Assembly (NCBI GenBank): GCA_029204225.1
Contig: CM055108.1
Location: forward strand, 7,289,711-7,353,710
Direction: 5' to 3'
DNA: 64,000 nt
Source: Diphasiastrum complanatum
Lineage: Eukaryota > Streptophyta > Lycopodiopsida > Lycopodiales > Lycopodiaceae
The notes beneath the pieces are model-generated. The model saw only the letters and a program-made list of their open reading frames with translations, made no database searches and was not told the origin of the DNA. The translations under genes were made by a program, and so were the position numbers. Positions 58,840 through 64,000 of this stretch are shown piece after piece; position 1 is the first letter of the stretch, and each line of letters opens with the position of its first letter.

Positions 58840-61800
58840 AACTTTTCTTTATTTAAAACTTTCGTAAGCAGCTTGCAATAACTTAGAACAGTGTGCAATA
58901 CTTATATCTTCATATTGTAGCTTTTCACGCACAAAGTGATATTTTATCTCAATATGTTTTGTTCTCGCGTGAAAGACAATATTCTTAGCCAATTGTATCC
59001 CACTTTGACTGTCACAGAAAATAACAATAGGATGTACCTGCTTCATGCCAATCTCACGTAACAACTTACGCAGCCAAATAGCTTCTTGAGTGGCAGAACT
59101 TAACGCTTTATATTCAGCTTCTGTAGAAGAAAGAGAAATAGTGTCTTGCTTCTTGCTAGACCATGAAAAACAACCGCTACCAAAATTGAAGGCATAACCT
59201 GTTGTTGACTTTCTATCATCTACATTTCTTGCCCAATCAGCGTCAACATAACCTTGCAACTTAGGTAAAGCACTTTGTCTTTTGTAGACCAGGCCAAGGT
59301 TAGGTGTACCTTTCACATACCTCAAAATCCTTTTCGTAGCTTTCCAATGATCCATGGTGGGTGATGACATGAATTGGCTAATCAAACTTACAGCATAGCA
59401 GATATCAGGACGTGTAGTCGTAAGATAGATCAAACTCCCAACTAGTTGACGAAATAAAATAGCATCAACATGTGCACTATCATCAACACGAGATAATTTT
59501 TACAAGCTTCGCAAGGGGGTGATAGAAGGTTTGCACTTTGTCATGCAAAATCTCTCTAATATCTCGTGCACATACTTGTTTTGACATAACCTGATATCAT
59601 TGCCAGTTTGCCATACTTCAACACCCAAGCAATAGTGCATAAGATCTAAATCTGTCATTTCAAATTGCTTGCATAAGTTGGCTTTGATAGAATGAATGAG
59701 ATTCTTATCATTAACCGTGATAATAATATCATCAACATAAAGTACAATCAAGGCAATGCTATCTTCGTTTATAAGAACATAAAGATTTCTTGAATTTGTT
59801 CTTACAAACTCATGAGAAAGAAAGTAATCGTCAATGCATCCATACCATGCGCGTGGCGCTTGCTTAAGGCCATAAAGTGCTTTGCGTAGCTTGCACAACT
59901 TATGTTCTTGTCCTTTTGCCATAAAGCCCTGTGGTTGGACCATGTAAATTTCTTCCTCTAAGTCACCATTCAAAAATGCGGACTTCACATACATTTGATG
60001 GATCTTCCACCCAAAATGAGATGCTAAGGCAATGATAAGACGTAGCGTAGTCCACTGGAGCAAATGTTTCTTCATAGTCAATTCCTTTATTTTGCTCATA
60101 ACCCTTCACTACTAGGTGTGCCTTATGCTTTGTTATCGTGTCATCTGCATGAAACTTTGTTTTAAACACCTATTTGTTGTCAATGGGTTTTCTTTCCAAG
60201 TGGTAGATCAACTAACTCCCATGTATCATGCCTATGGATGGACTCCATCTCCTCTTCCATTGCCCTTTGCACTCTTTGTGATTCTTTGCCTCATCAAAGG
60301 TTGATGGCTCTGGACACTTTAAAATGTCACTCATTAGGGCATAGTTCACATGATAGCGATCGGGTTACTTCATTTCCCGCGTTGATCTTCTCACTTCTTC
60401 TTGTGTGCTAGATCCTGGTTGATTTAGCTTTGCGTTCTTCATAATCTTTTCATACCATTTTGGTATCTTAGACTCAGGTGATACACTTCGTGGAGAGAAT
60501 GTGTCAAGGAGTGTCCAAGTAATGTCTCTTACTTCCAACCGGTTTTCTCCTTTGTTGCTCCTATCGACAAGTACCTTCCCCTAAGCTCTTGGATAGGTGG
60601 TGTCTTCTCATACTCACCCCTCTCAATCTTTGTCTTCGTGTGCATCATCCTGTGGAGCATCTTCTTCATCTTCTTCTTCCAAGATTGTGGGAAGTCTTTT
60701 GATGCTTTCATCACCTGCATAGTCTTCATCATCAATTTTTGGATTTATTCTTGTAAATGCTTCTTCGGGAATCACATTTGGAACTGCAAATGTAGGACTC
60801 TTGTTTTGCAAGAACGTTGCCGCACTGCATGCTTCCAATCAAAGTGAATCGATTAAGCCCATTTGCTTCATCATGGAGTGTGCACTCTCCATAATAGTCA
60901 TGTTTTTCCTTTCAACTACACCATTACTATGCGGCGTGTGTGATTGTGTGAATTGTCTTTTGATGCGTGTTCCTTGCAAAAGTCCTCAAAATCATCAGAT
61001 TTTTATTCGCCCCCTCTATCTGATCTTAGCACTTTGATGCGTGCATCCAATTGGTTCTCTACTAAAGCCCTTAAACTCCTTGAAACGAGCAAAAGCATCA
61101 GATTTCTTCTTCAAGAAATAAATCCATGTCCCTCCTAGAGTAATCATCTATGAAAGTCATAAAATAATAGGCTTTCCCCATCAACATGGTCTTCATTGGG
61201 CTGCACAGGTCATTGTGAATAAGTTCCAGTGGTTTCTTAGCTCTTGCAACTCCACCTTTCTTGAATGTCTCCATGTGATGTTTTCCCATAACGCATCTTT
61301 CACATATGGCGTGATGATCATCCTCTAATGCTGGTAATCCATGTTACCATTTTCAACTTCACCATCAATCTCAAGCTCCCATGGTTCAAGTGACCAAGTC
61401 TTCTGTGCCACAACTCAGATTGTGATGTTGTTGAGATATCCAAACCATATTCTCCTGGTTTTGCAGCATCCAATTTATAAAGGCCACAATTACCTATCTC
61501 GATAACCTTTTGCTACCACCTTATGGTTGTGGTCCATGTCTTTCATTAGGCATCCATCCTGGACAAATTCAACCTTAAGATATTGATTTGTCATCACACC
61601 AACAGAAAGCAAACTCTTTTTGAGTCCAGAAAACATAAAGCACATTAGGGATATTCTTGATTTTACCATCAAAAACTATACAGGTACATTGCCAACACCA
61701 TGTATTTGGCATTCCTTCCCATTGGCTTGTGTGACCTTGCCCCCATCATGAATTGGCGAGAATTTTTCAAACCAATCGCGTTTCCTGGTCATATGCCTTG

Positions 61801-61900
61801 TGGTGCCTGAATCTATGAACCATCTGTCATGTGCCAAATCTAAGCAATTAGCAATTACAATGGAAGTAAAGCTAAGAGCAAGAAAAAAGCAAAGCATTCA
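58840..61900 (-). pseudogene. Copia-6: protease, integrase, RT and RNase H remnant
   Basis: From the upstream end on the minus strand: protease (FIDSGTTRHMTRKRDWF, about 61770-61820), pre-integrase (KKSLLSVGVMTNQYLKVEF), integrase start (KPLELIHNDLCSPM with Asn for the catalytic Asp, then FMTFIDDYSRR, near 61140-61230), and later RT. The RT has [20 protein letters not shown] (near 59950) and YVDDIIITV (near 59715-59740). RNase H follows (LQGYVDADWA, SLSSTEAEYKAL, HIEIKYHFVREK) to about 58890. Frames change at least four times and gag is missing beyond 61900, so it is inactive. Confidence 0.85.
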
Positions 61901-64000
61901 AGATAGCATATCCATAGAAAGCTAGAAACACAAGGATCTTCATAGAATCTCAATAGAAATGAAAGAAAGAGTACAATCAATGGAAATGGGACATGGATTC
62001 ATGTAGATAAGGCACATGAGACCTAACATTGGAAATCCCCATAGCTCATTTTCACAAGGAGGAAGCAAGAAGCTCTCACTTGCAAATGAGCCAAAAGATT
62101 CACAAAATGATGTCTCTTTCCTAGTTATAGACAATGCTCTTACTTAACTTAACTATCTTGAGGAATAGTTAGCCCTTGTTAAGTATTATTCAAACTACAT
62201 TAGGCCCTTATTGGCCTATTATCCTTATTAAGTTACTCTAAAGGGCCTAAAGAGGGAACCGCCTTGTTCTTAAGTACATGACACTCTCCCTACTTATAAA
62301 TTTTTGTCCTAAAAAATGAAGACGCTTGTCTGATCAGCTTGATTGCCTTGGTTAATATTCATGACTAAGGATGTGTCGTCGAAAAAATAATTTATTTGCC
62401 TCGTTACAGATCCAAAGCTGTCGAATTGAGTCCATTTTGCTAGCTTCAAACTGTAATCCTTGTTCCCAAGGAGAAAAAATTGACGGTCGAAAAAAGAGAT
62501 GGATAAAACACCATATTGCTTTTTTTTTTTACAATCAAATCACAATATCTTCGTTTGTCTGCTTCTTCGACATCGTAATAAGTTGGATGATCTAACCAAT
62601 TCCTTTAGGATCATAGTTTAGCATTGCATCTGGCTGTGCTGGTCTGAAGATTTTGTCATGGTGTTGGGTAGTCACTTTGTTGTTCAATCCAAATGCTTTA
62701 GTGATAACCATAAGCCTTGCATCTGAACTGTGAAGATCCTGCATGAAGGAATTATTGGCATGATCAATCCCCAACTTAGGGACTAAATATGCTTTGATTG
62801 ATCATCTCTGAAAAATGATAAATGATATTCTGGATGGACATTCATTTCCAAGAATATTGAGTGAATGAGATGCTTGCAAAGAGTAATGATATCCCTTTCA
62901 CTCAAAGTCTCTACGAAAAATCTTTCGTAGATTAGATCATCATGTTCAAAAATACTGATATTTCGAATATTTTGAACCACAAACTGGAAAGTGTGATATA
63001 ATGGATCTTTGATGTTTGTCCCATCTCATAGCTAGGACAATTTCCTGCTTGTATAATACAAGTTTCATCCACATTTTGTTGTGCACTCTATACTGAATGT
63101 GAAACATTCATATAGGTCAGTTGTATCCTTGTCTGTTAATCCCATTTCACAAGATGTTTTAGACAAGTTTTTTGGCTGAATGTGATGTGATAATTCTGGT
63201 GATCTCAAGGAAGATAGGGTCTTTGAGTGATTTGCCCCATTGACAACTTCTTTGCCTGAATTGGCCCCTTGTTACTGCTCAATTGAAGATCAATATTGAA
63301 AACAAAAATATTGTCCTCATAATCCTCTACATCATGTTTGTTGTCCTCAACTGATTTTTGATGTCCTTGCATTGACATTGTATTTGCAATTGAAATTTTC
63401 TAGGTCGATTCAAATTGGGAATTACATTTATGTTGCCGATCTTGTGTACATTCCATAGCAACTGCATAAATGTTGATTGTCCATTTCCTGTGAATTCAAT
63501 GGGAATCAAGAGCTGTTGATGAAGTTGGCTGATCCATTTGTTGAATAGGCTTTTCCATTATTGGTAACTGTTTTTTCCCCTTCAAATTGCACTTTTGGTT
63601 CATCCTCTAATGATGTTGATGAAGAATCATCAAATTCACTTTGAATTCATTTCCTGCATTGGATCTTCCATACCAAACATTTCCTCTTGATCACTACCAT
63701 TTTGATTTCCAAGACATGATTGTAGCAACTTCCCAATTGACTGTTCCTTCGAAATCAATATCAATGTGCTCTCCTTGATTTGAGTCCCGACTTCCACTAT
63801 CAGATTGTTCATCATCCTCAAAATGTTGGATCCCTAAAGCTTCACTTCTTTGTTGGACTTCTTGATGAGCATTTGTTGGCACACCTCTGGCTGCTATAGA
63901 TTGTTGTGCTCGTTGTTCCAACATTTCCCTGCTATTTCTAAGTCCAACCGGATATCCAATATGACTCTATAATACCTGTTTTCCCTTGTCCATTTCAATT
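61901..64000. other. No recognised gene
   Basis: The first 400 bp look LTR- or leader-like (A-rich, no frame). From 62590 to 63930 several short minus-strand frames with protein-like composition (for example ERFFVETLSERDIITLCKHL and HFEDDEQSDSGSRDSNQGEH) may be exons or remnants of one unknown gene or element. No family is recognisable and no consistent splice pattern could be built. Confidence 0.3.

Overview
This is nuclear DNA of a land plant with a repeat-rich genome. The evidence is spliced genes with GT/AG introns, Copia elements primed by the initiator tRNA-Met site (TGGTATCAGAGC), chromodomain Gypsy elements, plant-type LINEs, a glyoxal oxidase with a secretory leader, and a KATNAL2/CCP1-type katanin known from ciliated lineages and land plants. 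I cannot name the species; a fern or another large-genome lineage is a guess. Only two ordinary host loci are visible: the last four exons of a katanin-like AAA ATPase gene (7333-8757, + strand) and an intronless glyoxal/aldehyde oxidase (55505-57103, - strand). Almost everything else is transposable elements in various states of decay.

Layout: 1-2293 Gypsy integrase tail, chromodomain and LTR-like tail; 2541-3000 LINE ORF1-like fragment (-); 3591-4094 Gypsy gag fragment; 4250-6842 degenerate LINE (-); 7255-8757 GA microsatellite and katanin exons; 9813-13003 pieces of Copia RT (-), LINE (+) and Copia integrase (-); 12990-30435 an old Copia element (Copia-1) split by a 13 kb foreign block; 31823-38043 a nearly complete Copia (Copia-3) sitting in an unidentified gene; 38541-39005 a 25-bp minisatellite; 39637-42792 Gypsy (-); 43508-45178 Copia-4 (+); 47213-50628 Copia-5 (-); 50800-51745 small foldback elements; 52560-52850 Copia scrap; 55505-57103 glyoxal oxidase; 58300-61900 Copia-6 (-); 61900-64000 nothing recognised.

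The most unusual part is the foreign block inside Copia-1 (about 14181-27389, called block X here). It carries four non-retroviral genes in the order A> <B C> <D. Gene C joins a divergent histone H3 (intact ARTKQTAR tip and full histone fold, with a long tryptophan-containing loop 1 as in centromeric H3) to a Ulp1/C48-type cysteine protease domain (His, Asn/Asp, Gln, Cys order) in one reading frame broken by a single TAG. Genes B and C diverge, and each 5' leader carries two copies of the same palindromic module, with arms of about 18-19 bp separated by 32-33 bp. The promoter side of C is packed with ACGTG cores. Genes A, B and D have no family I can name; A has features of an uncharacterised transposase-like protein. 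Block X looks like a decaying DNA transposon or other mobile cassette that captured, or evolved with, a histone H3.

A young 5,075-bp Copia (Copia-2) landed between the B and C promoters. Its LTRs differ at one of 809 positions by eye, and its 857-codon ORF keeps gag and protease but has lost integrase and reverse transcriptase. Copia-3 belongs to the same family, has all catalytic domains, and is a natural candidate helper. The nesting gives a time order: Copia-1 (about 6% LTR divergence over 138 bp), then block X, then Copia-2.
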